From assembly GCA_025356335.1 (NCBI GenBank), contig JANXUF010000147.1:1-64000 (forward strand): 64,000 nucleotides of DNA. The letters run 5' to 3'. Positions 1 through 8,441 of this stretch are shown here, piece after piece; positions within the stretch are counted from its first letter, which is position 1; every line of letters begins with the position of its first letter. Below the pieces are notes generated by a model. The model saw only the letters and a program-made list of their open reading frames with translations. It did no database searches and had not been told where the DNA came from. The position numbers and the translations under genes are program-made. The DNA is from Actinomycetes bacterium. GTDB taxonomy: Bacteria > Actinomycetota > Acidimicrobiia > Acidimicrobiales > Ilumatobacteraceae.

Positions 1-307
1 TCTGGAACACCGGGCCGAGTACATCCCACTGATCGAGCAACGCGCCGATCGGCGTGCTGGTGTGACGCTCCACCTGAGTGGCGGTGAGTGCTTCGGTCGG
101 CACACCGCTCAATCGCCCGGCGGCGGCATCCTCGATCACCCCGACGAGATGGGCGATCACGTCGTGGACGCTCCAACCTGGGCACGCTGCGACTCGCTGC
201 GCCGCCGCCTCGGCCGGCGCATTGCGGAGCAACGCCTGGATGCGTTGACGGCTGCGTCCGTAGTGGGCGCCGACGTCTGTGATGGGTTCATCGAGGTCGG
301 TTGTCAT
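1..307 (-). CDS. Mycothiol-dependent maleylpyruvate isomerase-like (DinB/MDMPI) protein, partial 3' end missing
   Basis: Reading leftward from ATG at 307 gives an open frame of 102 codons that runs off the window edge, so the C-terminal part is missing. The segment CPGWSVHDVIAHLVGV around residues 45-60 is the signature of the TIGR03083/MDMPI N-terminal domain, a DinB-like four-helix bundle in which a conserved His binds a metal. Family members are mycothiol-dependent isomerases or transferases, or uncharacterised; the substrate cannot be told. Its ATG overlaps the stop of the upstream HxlR gene as ATGA, so the two are translationally coupled and probably form one operon. A second member of the family lies at 53352. 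Confidence 0.8.
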   Translation of the reverse strand, partial: MTTDLDEPITDVGAHYGRSRQRIQALLRNAPAEAAAQRVAACPGWSVHDVIAHLVGVIEDAAAGRLSGVPTEALTATQVERHTSTPIGALLDQWDVLGPVFQ

Positions 308-981
308 CGCCCACCGACGGCAGCGATCGGTGAGCCAACGGTCCTGCGACGGTGGAGCACGCCCCGCAATTTGCGCACCGCCGTGCGGCTCCCTGTGATC
401 TCGATCAGGCGTGTGGCTTCGGAGAACGACAGTTCACCGGACAGCAGCCCGAGTTGCATCCAGTTCGATCCATGGACACGGACATCGGCATGGTCATCGG
501 TCCCGATGCGGACGGAGACGTCGCCGGCGGCGATGTCGATGACGATCGGTTCTTCATCGTCACCCATCTGCACGCTCAACGTCGTGGCGTCGGCCCCCGG
601 ACCTCCGAGGAATGCGTCGGCGGCGAAGGCTGTCCATCGGCCCCGTTCATGGTCGCCGTCCGCGGGGCCCGACACCATGAGCGGACTGGCCCAGCGGACG
701 ATCGCGTGCATCGCCGGCAGCAACTCGCGTCCTCGCAATGTCAGCCGGTAGAGCGCTGAGGCGATGGGCTTCGGAGACTCGTACCGTTCGACGACGCCCG
801 CATGGCTCAACTCGCGCAGTCGTTCTGCGAGCAGGTTCGAGGCGATTCCGGGGAGGCCATCTCGGATATCCGTGTAGCGACAGTCCCGTAAGCTGAGCTC
901 GCGGATGATGAGCATCGACCAGCGGTCACCGAGTACGTCGAGGCCCCGTGCCAGAGCGCAGTACTGGTGATACGACTTCAC
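304..981 (-). CDS. HxlR-family transcriptional regulator with C-terminal SCP2-like domain
   Basis: This 225-residue protein has an N-terminal winged helix (about residues 5-95). LGDRWSMLIIRELSL and the following recognition region are typical of HxlR/MarR-like regulators, which bind DNA as dimers. The C-terminal 110 residues resemble the sterol-carrier-protein-2 fold found in long actinobacterial HxlR proteins, with the segment MQLGLLSGELSFSEA. This domain may sense a hydrophobic ligand, but that is inference. The start is GTG at 981; TAGTCT ends 6 nt upstream, so the mRNA is probably leaderless. It overlaps the downstream MDMPI-like gene by 4 nt, which is a likely target or partner. Confidence 0.88.
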   Translation of the reverse strand: MKSYHQYCALARGLDVLGDRWSMLIIRELSLRDCRYTDIRDGLPGIASNLLAERLRELSHAGVVERYESPKPIASALYRLTLRGRELLPAMHAIVRWASPLMVSGPADGDHERGRWTAFAADAFLGGPGADATTLSVQMGDDEEPIVIDIAAGDVSVRIGTDDHADVRVHGSNWMQLGLLSGELSFSEATRLIEITGSRTAVRKLRGVLHRRRTVGSPIAAVGGR

Positions 982-987
982 CGTTTC

Positions 988-993
988 AGACTA
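988..993 (-). promoter_or_regulatory. -10 element of the HxlR gene (leaderless)
   Basis: On the minus strand TAGTCT matches TANNNT and is followed after 6 nt by the GTG start at 981. No Shine-Dalgarno sequence fits between them and no clear -35 box is visible. Confidence 0.5.
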
Positions 994-1147
994 CTGGATT
1001 CGTGTCCTATCACTTTATTTTCTCAAGCAGTATCGACTGAACGAGTGAACGCCCGGAGTCCGACGTTCTCCAGACGCGTCGGTGTATAAGCGAATCTCAA
1101 GACGAACCAAGCAGATGGAGCGCGTGTTCGTCAAGTGATCGGCTGAG

Positions 1148-1180
1148 GTTCGCGTCTCGTTCGGCTGGTGTTCACCCTGC
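1148..1180 (+). promoter_or_regulatory. Predicted PHO box upstream of the metallophosphoesterase
   Basis: Three units begin exactly 11 bp apart: GTTCGCG at 1148, GTTCGGC at 1159 and GTTCACC at 1170. The 11-bp direct repeat of GTTCACC-like heptamers is the known PhoP binding arrangement in Streptomyces. The site lies 30-62 bp before the ATG at 1210. The cognate regulator is likely the OmpR-type protein encoded at 9764. Confidence 0.65.
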
Positions 1181-1209
1181 GGCTTCCTCGGCGTTGTTGT
1201 GTTGCCATC

Positions 1210-3222
1210 ATGAGCGATTTCACCAAGACCATTGCCCCCACCGTCGATGAGTACCACGAGCAGATCGAGGCGCATTGGCACAAGAACCGCATCAGCCGTC
1301 GCACGGCGCTCAAAGGCGCATTGGCCGGAGTCGGTGCCGTCGCCCTCGGCAACTTCGCCTTTCTCAAGCGCAGCTTCGCTGTCGGCGGCGGTACGAGCGG
1401 CACGACGGGCGCTGTCATCGTCGGCCGGCACGTCTCGTTCGCCAGCGATGGCGGCAACGATCCGGCGAACTCGATGCGCATCTCGGCGCAGGTCGTCTTC
1501 CCCAATGGTGTCCAGGCCGCCAGCATTGCACCGGTGCTCCGCTACGGCACGACGGCCTCCTACGGCGGGTCGGCGACGCCGAACATCGTCAACCTCACCG
1601 GCGTCGTCCCAAACGCACCTCGAGGCACGCTTGCCGGCAACCAGTTCTACATCAAGGGTCTGATCACCGGGCTACAGCCAGGCACGACCTACCACTACCA
1701 GTTCGAGCTCGGCGACGGCACCATCACCGGCGACGCCACCTTCAAGACAGCGCCGGACCGTCGCGGTCTCGGCTGCTCGCCGACGAGTGGCGTCAACGTC
1801 CCGGCACCGTTCACCTTCACGTCGTTCGGCGACCACGGCACGAATGCCGCCCCGACCGACCCGGCGTTCGCCTATGCATCGTCGACACCGTACACGTGGG
1901 CGCCGGCAGCATTCGATGACAACTACTACAACGTCGCTGATCCAGTGCTCGGTTACGACACGACGCCTGCGGTGACGATGACGGCACTGGTCGCTGCTCA
2001 GAACCCGGCCTTCCATCTGATGAACGGCGACGTGAGCTATGCAGACCCGAGCGGCTCCGGCCTGCCCGTCGACGACACCAACGCCGTGAGTTCGACCGGA
2101 ACCGGAACCCATGGAGGTGCTCCCGCCGGGAAGAACGCCTACAACCCGTACACGTGGGATGTGTACCTCGCCCAGATCGAGGGCTCGACAGCGTCGACAC
2201 CGTGGATGATCGCGACCGGCAACCACGACATGGAGGCGCTGTACGGCAACCACGGTTACGGCGGCCACCAAGCCCGCTTCGACCTCCCGCAGAACGGACC
2301 GAGTGGCTGCCCGTCGGTCTACAGCTTCGTCTACGGCAACGTCGGCATCATCAGCGTCGACGCCAACGATCTGTCCTACGAGATCTCCACCAACCTCAAC
2401 TACAGCGGCGGTACGCAGTCGACGTGGCTGAACTCGACCCTCGCAGGGTGGCGGCAGGACCCGACGATCGACTTCATCGTCATGTTCATGCACCACTGTG
2501 CGTTCTCGACGTCCGGCAACCATGCTTCGGACAAGGGCGTTCGCGACATCGTCGGCACAGCTGCAGACCTCTATCAGGTGGACCTCGTGCTGTCGGGCCA
2601 CAACCATCAGGTCGAGCGCACCGACCCGATCCGCAACAACACCGGTGCGATCAGTGCACCTGACGGATCGTCGATCGATGCGACGATCGGGACGACCTAC
2701 CTGACGGTCGGCTCCGGCGGCCGCCCCCGCTACAACTGGTACAACAACGGAACTCCGGACGGAACCGGTACGACCGACCGCTATCGCGGCCGCACGACGG
2801 GTGCCGGTGCGACGACGTCGTACAGCAACTCGCGTATCTACACCGCTCCAGGGACCGGCGCGGCGGCACCGTTCGGTGCGACTGTGGGGGCGGAGTCGAT
2901 CAACTGGTCACAGACCCGCTACCTCGACTATGCGCTCGCCAAGATCAATGTCGTCCCGGCAGCGGCCGGACAGCAGACGACGATGCAGGTGACGATCGTC
3001 GCCGACGGCGACCGGGTGTCGAGCAAGGGCGGCGTCGAGATCGACTCCGTCACGCTGCAGCGGACTGCCGGAGGCAGCCTCTGCGTGCCGACGAACATCC
3101 CTGAGGTTTCGAATGCCATCCTGTTGCCGGTCGCCGCCGGCCTCGTCGTCGCCGGCGCAGCCGCCTACGCGCACCATCACTCGGCGAAGGACTCCGACTC
3201 GCTCGACGGCGCCGGCGTCTGA
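1210..3222 (+). CDS. Tat-exported calcineurin-like metallophosphoesterase (purple acid phosphatase type)
   Basis: This 670-residue exported phosphatase probably releases inorganic phosphate from organic phosphates at the cell surface. The N-terminus has a twin-arginine motif SRRTALKG followed by a hydrophobic stretch, so ATG 1210 was chosen over an upstream in-frame ATG at 1168. A fibronectin-like purple acid phosphatase N-domain is followed by metal-ligand motifs in order: GDHG, GDVSYAD, GNHDME, MHH and GHNH. A C-terminal hydrophobic helix (LLPVAAGLVVAGAAAYA) could anchor it to the membrane. It stands just upstream of the pst operon with its own PHO box, consistent with phosphate scavenging. 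The exact substrate is unknown. Confidence 0.9.
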   Translation: MSDFTKTIAPTVDEYHEQIEAHWHKNRISRRTALKGALAGVGAVALGNFAFLKRSFAVGGGTSGTTGAVIVGRHVSFASDGGNDPANSMRISAQVVFPNGVQAASIAPVLRYGTTASYGGSATPNIVNLTGVVPNAPRGTLAGNQFYIKGLITGLQPGTTYHYQFELGDGTITGDATFKTAPDRRGLGCSPTSGVNVPAPFTFTSFGDHGTNAAPTDPAFAYASSTPYTWAPAAFDDNYYNVADPVLGYDTTPAVTMTALVAAQNPAFHLMNGDVSYADPSGSGLPVDDTNAVSSTGTGTHGGAPAGKNAYNPYTWDVYLAQIEGSTASTPWMIATGNHDMEALYGNHGYGGHQARFDLPQNGPSGCPSVYSFVYGNVGIISVDANDLSYEISTNLNYSGGTQSTWLNSTLAGWRQDPTIDFIVMFMHHCAFSTSGNHASDKGVRDIVGTAADLYQVDLVLSGHNHQVERTDPIRNNTGAISAPDGSSIDATIGTTYLTVGSGGRPRYNWYNNGTPDGTGTTDRYRGRTTGAGATTSYSNSRIYTAPGTGAAAPFGATVGAESINWSQTRYLDYALAKINVVPAAAGQQTTMQVTIVADGDRVSSKGGVEIDSVTLQRTAGGSLCVPTNIPEVSNAILLPVAAGLVVAGAAAYAHHHSAKDSDSLDGAGV

Positions 3223-3333
3223 GAGCGCGCCAGCTGCAGCGTGGGCACGAACTCACGGCGGCCCCGCTGCTCCCAGCAAGGGCATTTCGCAACCCCCATC
3301 CGATAAATGGATCGCACCCCCGCTGACCGGGGA

Positions 3334-3377
3334 GTTGGGGCATTGTTGGGTCGTTGTTCACCATCCGTTCACTTGAT
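3334..3377 (+). promoter_or_regulatory. Predicted four-unit PHO box upstream of pstS
   Basis: Four heptamers start at strict 11-bp intervals: GTTGGGG at 3334, GTTGGGT at 3345, GTTCACC at 3356 and GTTCACT at 3367. The last two match the PhoP consensus closely. A TANNNT element (TACGGT, 3405-3410) lies downstream and would give a leader of about 30 nt to the GTG at 3449. The intergenic region 3223-3448 holds nothing else I can identify. Confidence 0.7.
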
Positions 3378-3389
3378 GAACGGATGGTG
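3359..3389. repeat. 13-bp perfect inverted repeat overlapping the pstS PHO box
   Basis: CACCATCCGTTCA (3359-3371) is repeated in inverted form at 3377-3389 with a 5-nt loop. No T-run follows on the plus strand, so it is a poor intrinsic terminator for the upstream gene. Because it shares bases with the last two PHO units, it places GTTCA half-sites on both strands. Confidence 0.8.
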
Positions 3390-3448
3390 TCCACCTTGGT
3401 TTCTTACGGTGAGCGACGAAATCAACGCTTACCAAGGAGAACCCACGC

Positions 3449-4711
3449 GTGAACAACGTGAAACACCGTTTGCCGATGATCGCCGGCGCCATTTCCCTCT
3501 CGCTGCTGGCAGCTGCTTGCGGTAGCAGCACGAAGTCGACGGCCACCACGACGGTCGCTGCCGGCACCGCCACCACCTCGGCCGGCGGCACCGCCACGAC
3601 CTCGGCCGGAACGACTGCTGCCACCACCGCCGGCGGAGCAACAACGGCTGCCACCGGAACGACGACCGGCGCCGGAGCAACGACTGCCGCCACCGGAACG
3701 ACTGCTGCAGGCGGTTCGTCGGCGCCGGTCGATGTCTCCAAGCTCTCGGCCTCGCTGAACGCTTCCGGCTCGACATTCGTCGGTGCCTTCGTCACTGCGG
3801 CGATCGACGACTTCGGGGCCAAGGCCAAGGGTGTCAAGATCACCTATGGCGGCGGCGGATCCGGCAAGGGTCGTCAGGACCTCGCAGACCAACTCGTCGA
3901 CTTCGCAGGATCCGACGGCACGATCGCCGACGCCGACAAAGCGAAGTTCAAGGGCGGCGACGTGCTGTACTTCCCGGTCATCGTCGCTCCGATCACGATG
4001 TCCTACAACCTCAGCGGCGTCACCAAGCTGCAGCTCAGCCCGGCCACCATCGCCAAGATCTTCCAGGCCAAGATCACCAACTGGAACGATCCGGCGATCG
4101 CCGCCGACAACAGCGGCACGACGCTTCCCGCCAAGCCGATCGTCGTCGCCGTCCGCTCCGACAGCTCGGGTACCACCAGCAATTTCACCACCTTCCTCGA
4201 CAAGTCGGAGGGCACAGGTGGCGACGGAACCTGGACACTGAAGACGGGTTCGACCGTCACATGGCCGGCAGGCGTCCAGGCCGGTAACGGCAACTCCGGC
4301 GTTGCCCAGATCATCAAGAGCACCGATGGTGCCATCGGCTACGTCGACTACTCCGATGCCAAGGCTGCCGGCCTGACATTCGCCTCGGTGAAGAACAAGG
4401 CCGGCAAGTTCGTCGAGGCAAGCCTCGACGGTGCCACGGCCGCCGCAACAGCGACCACCGTCAAGGACAACCTGACGTTCAACCTTGCATGGGCGGATGG
4501 CGACGCCAGCTACCCGATCGCCGCCCAGACCTGGATCCTCGTCTACAAGAACCAGACCGACAAGGCCAAGGGCGAAGCCACCAAGGCGTTCATCAACTTC
4601 CTGTTGACCGACGAGCAGGCCAAAGCCGCCAGCCTCGACTATGCAGCGCTGCCGAAGGATCTCGACGCCAAGGCAATTGCACAGCTCGACAAAATCGTCA
4701 TTCCGGCCTGA
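3449..4711 (+). CDS. pstS: Phosphate ABC transporter substrate-binding lipoprotein PstS
   Basis: This is the high-affinity phosphate-binding component of the PstSCAB importer, anchored outside the membrane as a lipoprotein. The signal peptide ends in the lipobox LAAAC with Cys24. Residues 25-90 are an unusual linker built almost only from Thr, Ala, Gly and Ser. The binding domain follows, with phosphate-contact segments NASGSTFVGAF, GGGSGKGRQDL, FAGSDGTI and RSDSSGTTSNF. GTG 3449 has a good AAGGAGA Shine-Dalgarno sequence. It is the first gene of pstSCAB-phoU-senX3-regX3, behind a predicted PHO box, and a strong hairpin follows it. Confidence 0.96.
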   Translation: MNNVKHRLPMIAGAISLSLLAAACGSSTKSTATTTVAAGTATTSAGGTATTSAGTTAATTAGGATTAATGTTTGAGATTAATGTTAAGGSSAPVDVSKLSASLNASGSTFVGAFVTAAIDDFGAKAKGVKITYGGGGSGKGRQDLADQLVDFAGSDGTIADADKAKFKGGDVLYFPVIVAPITMSYNLSGVTKLQLSPATIAKIFQAKITNWNDPAIAADNSGTTLPAKPIVVAVRSDSSGTTSNFTTFLDKSEGTGGDGTWTLKTGSTVTWPAGVQAGNGNSGVAQIIKSTDGAIGYVDYSDAKAAGLTFASVKNKAGKFVEASLDGATAAATATTVKDNLTFNLAWADGDASYPIAAQTWILVYKNQTDKAKGEATKAFINFLLTDEQAKAASLDYAALPKDLDAKAIAQLDKIVIPA

Positions 4712-4740
4712 TCGACTCGGCAACCCTTCCCTCCTGAAGT

Positions 4741-4780
4741 GATGCCGGTCCTCGGAGTTCGCACTCCGAGGACCGGCATC
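4741..4780 (+). terminator. 18-bp hairpin between pstS and pstC
   Basis: A perfect inverted repeat (arms 4741-4758 and 4763-4780, 4-nt loop) lies 29 nt after the pstS stop. There is no long T-run, so it may stop only part of the transcripts or protect the pstS message 3' end. Either effect would give more PstS than PstCAB, as needed in a binding-protein transporter. Confidence 0.75.
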
Positions 4781-4821
4781 GTCAGGTTCTTGCAGTACCC
4801 GACTTCGTCCTAGGAGTGCAC

Positions 4822-5769
4822 GTGGCGATTACGACCGCCCCCAAACTGACCCGCCGGCCGACGCCAGCCGACTCGACGTTCCGCTACATGTGTCTCGGTG
4901 CCGGCGTCCTGGTGCTGATCGTCCTCGGGTTGATCACCTACACGATGACGACCAAGTCGTGGGATGCCGTCAGCCATATGGGTCTCAGCTTCTTCACCGA
5001 CAAACACTGGGACATCGCCAACCAGCATTACGGCGCTCTCTCCTACATCTTCGGCACGCTGTACAGCGCAACGATCGCCATCCTCCTCGCCGTCCCGCTG
5101 AGCCTCGGCATCGCCCTGTTCACGACCCAGGTGGCACCGTTGTGGCTGAAGCGACCGATCACCTATCTCATCGACCTGCTCGCTGTCGTGCCCTCAGTGG
5201 TCTGGGGTCTGTGGGGAGCGCTCGTGCTCGCCGCCCCGATCCGTACGTTCTTCAACCACATCCACGACATTTTCAAGGACGTACCGGTGCTCGGGACGAT
5301 CTTCGGTGCTGCGCAGGGCAAGAGCTTCTCGACCGCCGGCATCATTCTCGCGGTGATGATCATCCCGATCATCACCTCGTTGTCCCGTGAAGTCATGGAG
5401 ACCGTGCCGCCGACCGACCGCGAGGGTGCGCTTGCCCTCGGGGCGACCCGGTGGGAGATGATCAAGGGAACGGTCCTGCCGCATTCCCGCACCGGCATCA
5501 TCGGCGCGGTGATGCTCGGACTCGGCAGGGCGATGGGGGAGACGATCGCTGCGGCGCTCGTCATCGGCGGTGCTGCGCAGATCTCGTCGAACGCCTTCGC
5601 CAGCGGCGACTCGCTGCCGGCCGTCATCGCCAACCAGTGGTCAGAAGCGGACACGCTACAGAAATCTGCGCTGATCGGCCTGGCGATGACACTGTTCGCA
5701 ATGACCTTGATCGTCAACCTGATTGCCAACTCGGTCGTCAATCGTTCCGAGAGGCGGAGGGCAGTCTGA
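4822..5769 (+). CDS. pstC: Phosphate ABC transporter permease PstC
   Basis: PstC is one of the two membrane subunits of the phosphate importer. It is 315 residues with about six transmembrane helices and a periplasmic-side loop after the first. The ABC-contact EAA-like segment is DREGALALGATRWEMIKGTVLP, shared with PstA. I chose GTG 4822 because AGGAG ends 5 nt before it; another in-frame GTG at 4816 lies inside that ribosome site. The stop overlaps the pstA start by 1 nt (TGATG), so translation is coupled. Confidence 0.95.
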   Translation: MAITTAPKLTRRPTPADSTFRYMCLGAGVLVLIVLGLITYTMTTKSWDAVSHMGLSFFTDKHWDIANQHYGALSYIFGTLYSATIAILLAVPLSLGIALFTTQVAPLWLKRPITYLIDLLAVVPSVVWGLWGALVLAAPIRTFFNHIHDIFKDVPVLGTIFGAAQGKSFSTAGIILAVMIIPIITSLSREVMETVPPTDREGALALGATRWEMIKGTVLPHSRTGIIGAVMLGLGRAMGETIAAALVIGGAAQISSNAFASGDSLPAVIANQWSEADTLQKSALIGLAMTLFAMTLIVNLIANSVVNRSERRRAV

Positions 5770-6701
5770 TGGCCGCGACGACGCGAATCTCCGGCATCGG
5801 CGGCGGCGGTCAGCCGGCGACACGGACGGTTGCCCCGGATCTGCGGGCACAGAAGAGTTGGCGGCGAACGAAGAGCGGCATCATGCAGTGGTTGATGGGC
5901 GCCTCGATCGTCGTCGCCCTGCTGCCGGTCATCTTCGTCGTCATCACCGTCATCGGAAAAGGTGCCAGTTCGGTGTTCACCGGCTTTCCGAAGTTCCTCA
6001 CTGCCGCGATCCCCAACCAGGAGCGCAAGGTCGGACCAGGTATGGGTCCTGCCGTCGTCGGAACCCTGCTGATCACGGCGCTGGCGACGGCGATCGCTGT
6101 TCCACTCGGGATTCTCGGAGCCGTGTACCTGCACGAATACGGTGGCAGGAGTCCGTTCGCCAAAGTCGTCCGTTTCCTGTCGAACGTGATGACCGGCGTG
6201 CCATCGATCGTCATGGGCCTGTTCATCTACGTGATCTTCACGTTGAACTTCGGCTATTCCGGACTCGGCGGAGCGTTGGCGCTCGCATTTCTGATGCTGC
6301 CGATCATCATTCGCTCGGTCGAGGTCATGCTCAAGCTCGTGCCGACGTCCCTTCGTGAGGCGAGCTACGCACTCGGCACGAGCAAGAGCCGAACCGTCTT
6401 GACCGTGGTGTTGCCGTCTGCGCTGCCGGGCGTCATCAGCGGTTGCCTGCTGGCCGTCGCCCGTGCCGCCGGCGAAACCGCTCCCTTGCTGTTCACGATC
6501 TTCACCGTCAACCAGACGAACCGCAATGTCTTCAGCGGTGCGAACACCACACTGTCCCGCCAGATCTTCTCCAACGCGCTGTCGTCCCTGTCCGGCGCCC
6601 AGGGCAGGGCGTGGGGCGCTGCGCTGACATTGTTGGCGATTGCCTTCCTGTTCACGATCATTGCCCGCATCGCCTCCGCCCGTTTCTCGGCGAAGCGCTG
6701 A
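5769..6701 (+). CDS. pstA: Phosphate ABC transporter permease PstA
   Basis: PstA is the second membrane subunit of the PstSCAB importer. It is 310 residues with a basic cytoplasmic N-terminus of about 40 residues, then about six transmembrane helices. The ABC-interaction loop reads SLREASYALGTSKSRTVLTV. The ATG at 5769 overlaps the pstC stop by 1 nt and its own stop overlaps the pstB ATG by 1 nt, a tight operon layout. Longer in-frame starts upstream run through pstC and are rejected. Confidence 0.95.
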   Translation: MAATTRISGIGGGGQPATRTVAPDLRAQKSWRRTKSGIMQWLMGASIVVALLPVIFVVITVIGKGASSVFTGFPKFLTAAIPNQERKVGPGMGPAVVGTLLITALATAIAVPLGILGAVYLHEYGGRSPFAKVVRFLSNVMTGVPSIVMGLFIYVIFTLNFGYSGLGGALALAFLMLPIIIRSVEVMLKLVPTSLREASYALGTSKSRTVLTVVLPSALPGVISGCLLAVARAAGETAPLLFTIFTVNQTNRNVFSGANTTLSRQIFSNALSSLSGAQGRAWGAALTLLAIAFLFTIIARIASARFSAKR

Positions 6702-7648
6702 TGACCACGAATGCTGATGGACCAACCAACGCAACGGCTGAAACGAGTACCGTCATGACGACAGAATATGATCAGAAAGCGTCGATGAGCGATCAAGAGT
6801 CCATCACCAACTTCACGGTTCCGGCGGTCGCCGAGGAGACAGTCGCACCGTTGTCGGACCGGAGTGAGACGGTGTTCGCGCTCGAGGACGTTTCGGTGTT
6901 CTACAGCGCCTTCAAAGCCGTCCGCGAGGTGAACATCGGCGTTCGCGCCAATGAGATCACGGCGTTCATCGGGCCGTCCGGCTGTGGCAAGAGCACGGTC
7001 CTACGGTGCCTGAACCGGATGAATGATCTGATTCCCGGTGCTCGAGTCGAGGGGAGGATCAACTTCTACGGCACCGACCTGTACGGCTCGGACGTGTCAG
7101 CGACAGAAGTCCGCCGACACATCGGGATGGTCTTCCAGAAGCCGAATCCGTTCCCCAAGAGCATCTACGACAACGTCGCCTTCGGCCCACGGGTCAACGG
7201 TGTCAAGAAGAAGGACGAACTCGATCATCTCGTCGAGAAGTCGTTGAAGGGTGCCGCCTTGTGGGACGAGGTCAAGGACCGCCTCAAGACGTCGGCGCTC
7301 GGCATGTCAGGCGGCCAGCAACAGCGCCTGTGTATCGCCAGGGCGATTGCCGTCGAACCGTCGGTGATCCTCATGGACGAGCCGTGCTCAGCGCTCGACC
7401 CGATCGCCACGGCGCGTATCGAGGACCTGATGAAGGAGATCAAGAGTCGCTTCACGATCGTCATCGTCACCCACAACATGCAGCAGGCGGCTCGCGTCAG
7501 TGACCGCACGGCGTTCTTCACGACCGAGATCAATCCGGCGAGCGATCGACGCACCGGCGTGCTCGTCGAATATGCGCCGACGAAGCAAATTTTCTCACAC
7601 CCCTCCGATATTCGGACCGAGCAATACGTCACGGGAAGATTTGGCTGA
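6701..7648 (+). CDS. pstB: Phosphate ABC transporter ATP-binding protein PstB
   Basis: PstB hydrolyses ATP to drive phosphate import and, with PhoU, relays phosphate status to the sensor kinase. All ABC motifs are present: Walker A GPSGCGKST, Q-loop VFQKPNPFPKSIYDNV, signature LSGGQ as MSGGQQQRL, Walker B VILMDEPCSALDP and switch His in IVTHNM. At 315 residues it is about 55 longer than usual PstB. The extra N-terminal part is acidic and Thr-rich, so internal ATGs at 6755 or 6785 are possible alternative starts. I kept 6701 because it forms a TGATG junction with pstA. Confidence 0.95.
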   Translation: MTTNADGPTNATAETSTVMTTEYDQKASMSDQESITNFTVPAVAEETVAPLSDRSETVFALEDVSVFYSAFKAVREVNIGVRANEITAFIGPSGCGKSTVLRCLNRMNDLIPGARVEGRINFYGTDLYGSDVSATEVRRHIGMVFQKPNPFPKSIYDNVAFGPRVNGVKKKDELDHLVEKSLKGAALWDEVKDRLKTSALGMSGGQQQRLCIARAIAVEPSVILMDEPCSALDPIATARIEDLMKEIKSRFTIVIVTHNMQQAARVSDRTAFFTTEINPASDRRTGVLVEYAPTKQIFSHPSDIRTEQYVTGRFG

Positions 7649-8436
7649 TGAACGAACTGCGCAAGAGTTTCCACACGGAACTGGACCACGTCAAGAGCGA
7701 ACTCGTCAGGCTTGCAGCTTCCGTCACCGAATCGATCCCGCGGGCGACGCAGATCCTCCTCGATCAGGATCTCGAAGGTGCCGAATACATCATCCTCGGT
7801 GACGACGAGATCGATGCACGCACGCTCGATGTCGAGGAGGAGTGCTACCAGATCCTCGCCCTCCAGGCCCCGGTCGCCAGCGACCTCAGGGCGATCGTCG
7901 GAGCGTTGCGCATGTCGGCCGAGATCGAACGTTCCGCAGACCTCGTGGTCAATATCTGCAAGGCCTCGCGTCGGATCTACGGCCATGAACTCGATCCGAA
8001 ACTGCGCGGCATCATCGCCAAGATGGGCGAGCAGGCGCAAGTGTTGTTCGGCCACGCGATCGACGCCTACGTCGAGATGGACGAGGCAAAGGCGGCGTCG
8101 ATCGACGACATGGACAGCTACCTCGATGGCCTGCAGAAGCAGTTCATCCAGGCGATCTTCGAGAGCCACGCTGCCGGCAACGTCGACCTCCAGGTCGCCG
8201 TGCAACTCGCCGTCGTCGCCCGCTTCTACGAGCGCATCGGTGATCACGCCGTGAACATCGGGGAGCGTGTCCGTTTCATGGTGACCGGCTGGGTGCCGGA
8301 ACACGACGGTGCGGCCCGCCATCGTGCCCGCCAAGCGGTCGACCTGACGCCGGTCGGCGGGATCCCCGTCGTCAAGTCGTCGGTCAGTCTCGACACTTCC
8401 GTCAGGCCGTTCACTCCTCCAGACGAACGGACCTGA
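7648..8436 (+). CDS. phoU: Phosphate signalling protein PhoU
   Basis: PhoU is a cytoplasmic regulator that links PstB to the PhoR/SenX3-type kinase and keeps the Pho regulon off when phosphate is plentiful. The 262-residue sequence has the two PhoU three-helix bundles. Metal-binding signatures are DDEIDARTLDVEEEC and RSADLVVNICKA in the first repeat and ERIGDHAVNIGERV in the second. The C-terminal 40 residues are variable and probably disordered. ATG overlaps the pstB stop by 1 nt, and the kinase gene starts 5 nt after its stop. Confidence 0.95.
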   Translation: MNELRKSFHTELDHVKSELVRLAASVTESIPRATQILLDQDLEGAEYIILGDDEIDARTLDVEEECYQILALQAPVASDLRAIVGALRMSAEIERSADLVVNICKASRRIYGHELDPKLRGIIAKMGEQAQVLFGHAIDAYVEMDEAKAASIDDMDSYLDGLQKQFIQAIFESHAAGNVDLQVAVQLAVVARFYERIGDHAVNIGERVRFMVTGWVPEHDGAARHRARQAVDLTPVGGIPVVKSSVSLDTSVRPFTPPDERT

Positions 8437-8441
8437 CCACG

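Noticed and set aside
1168..1209. Upstream in-frame ATG for the metallophosphoesterase
   Set aside because: It would put 14 residues before the Tat signal and overlap the predicted PHO box; ATG 1210 gives a normal Tat N-region.
3359..3389. Rho-independent terminator of the phosphatase gene
   Set aside because: No T-run follows, and the sequence is better explained as part of the pstS control region.
5163..6734. 523-codon minus-strand open frame across pstC/pstA
   Set aside because: Antisense to two clear permease genes, with no motif and biased composition.
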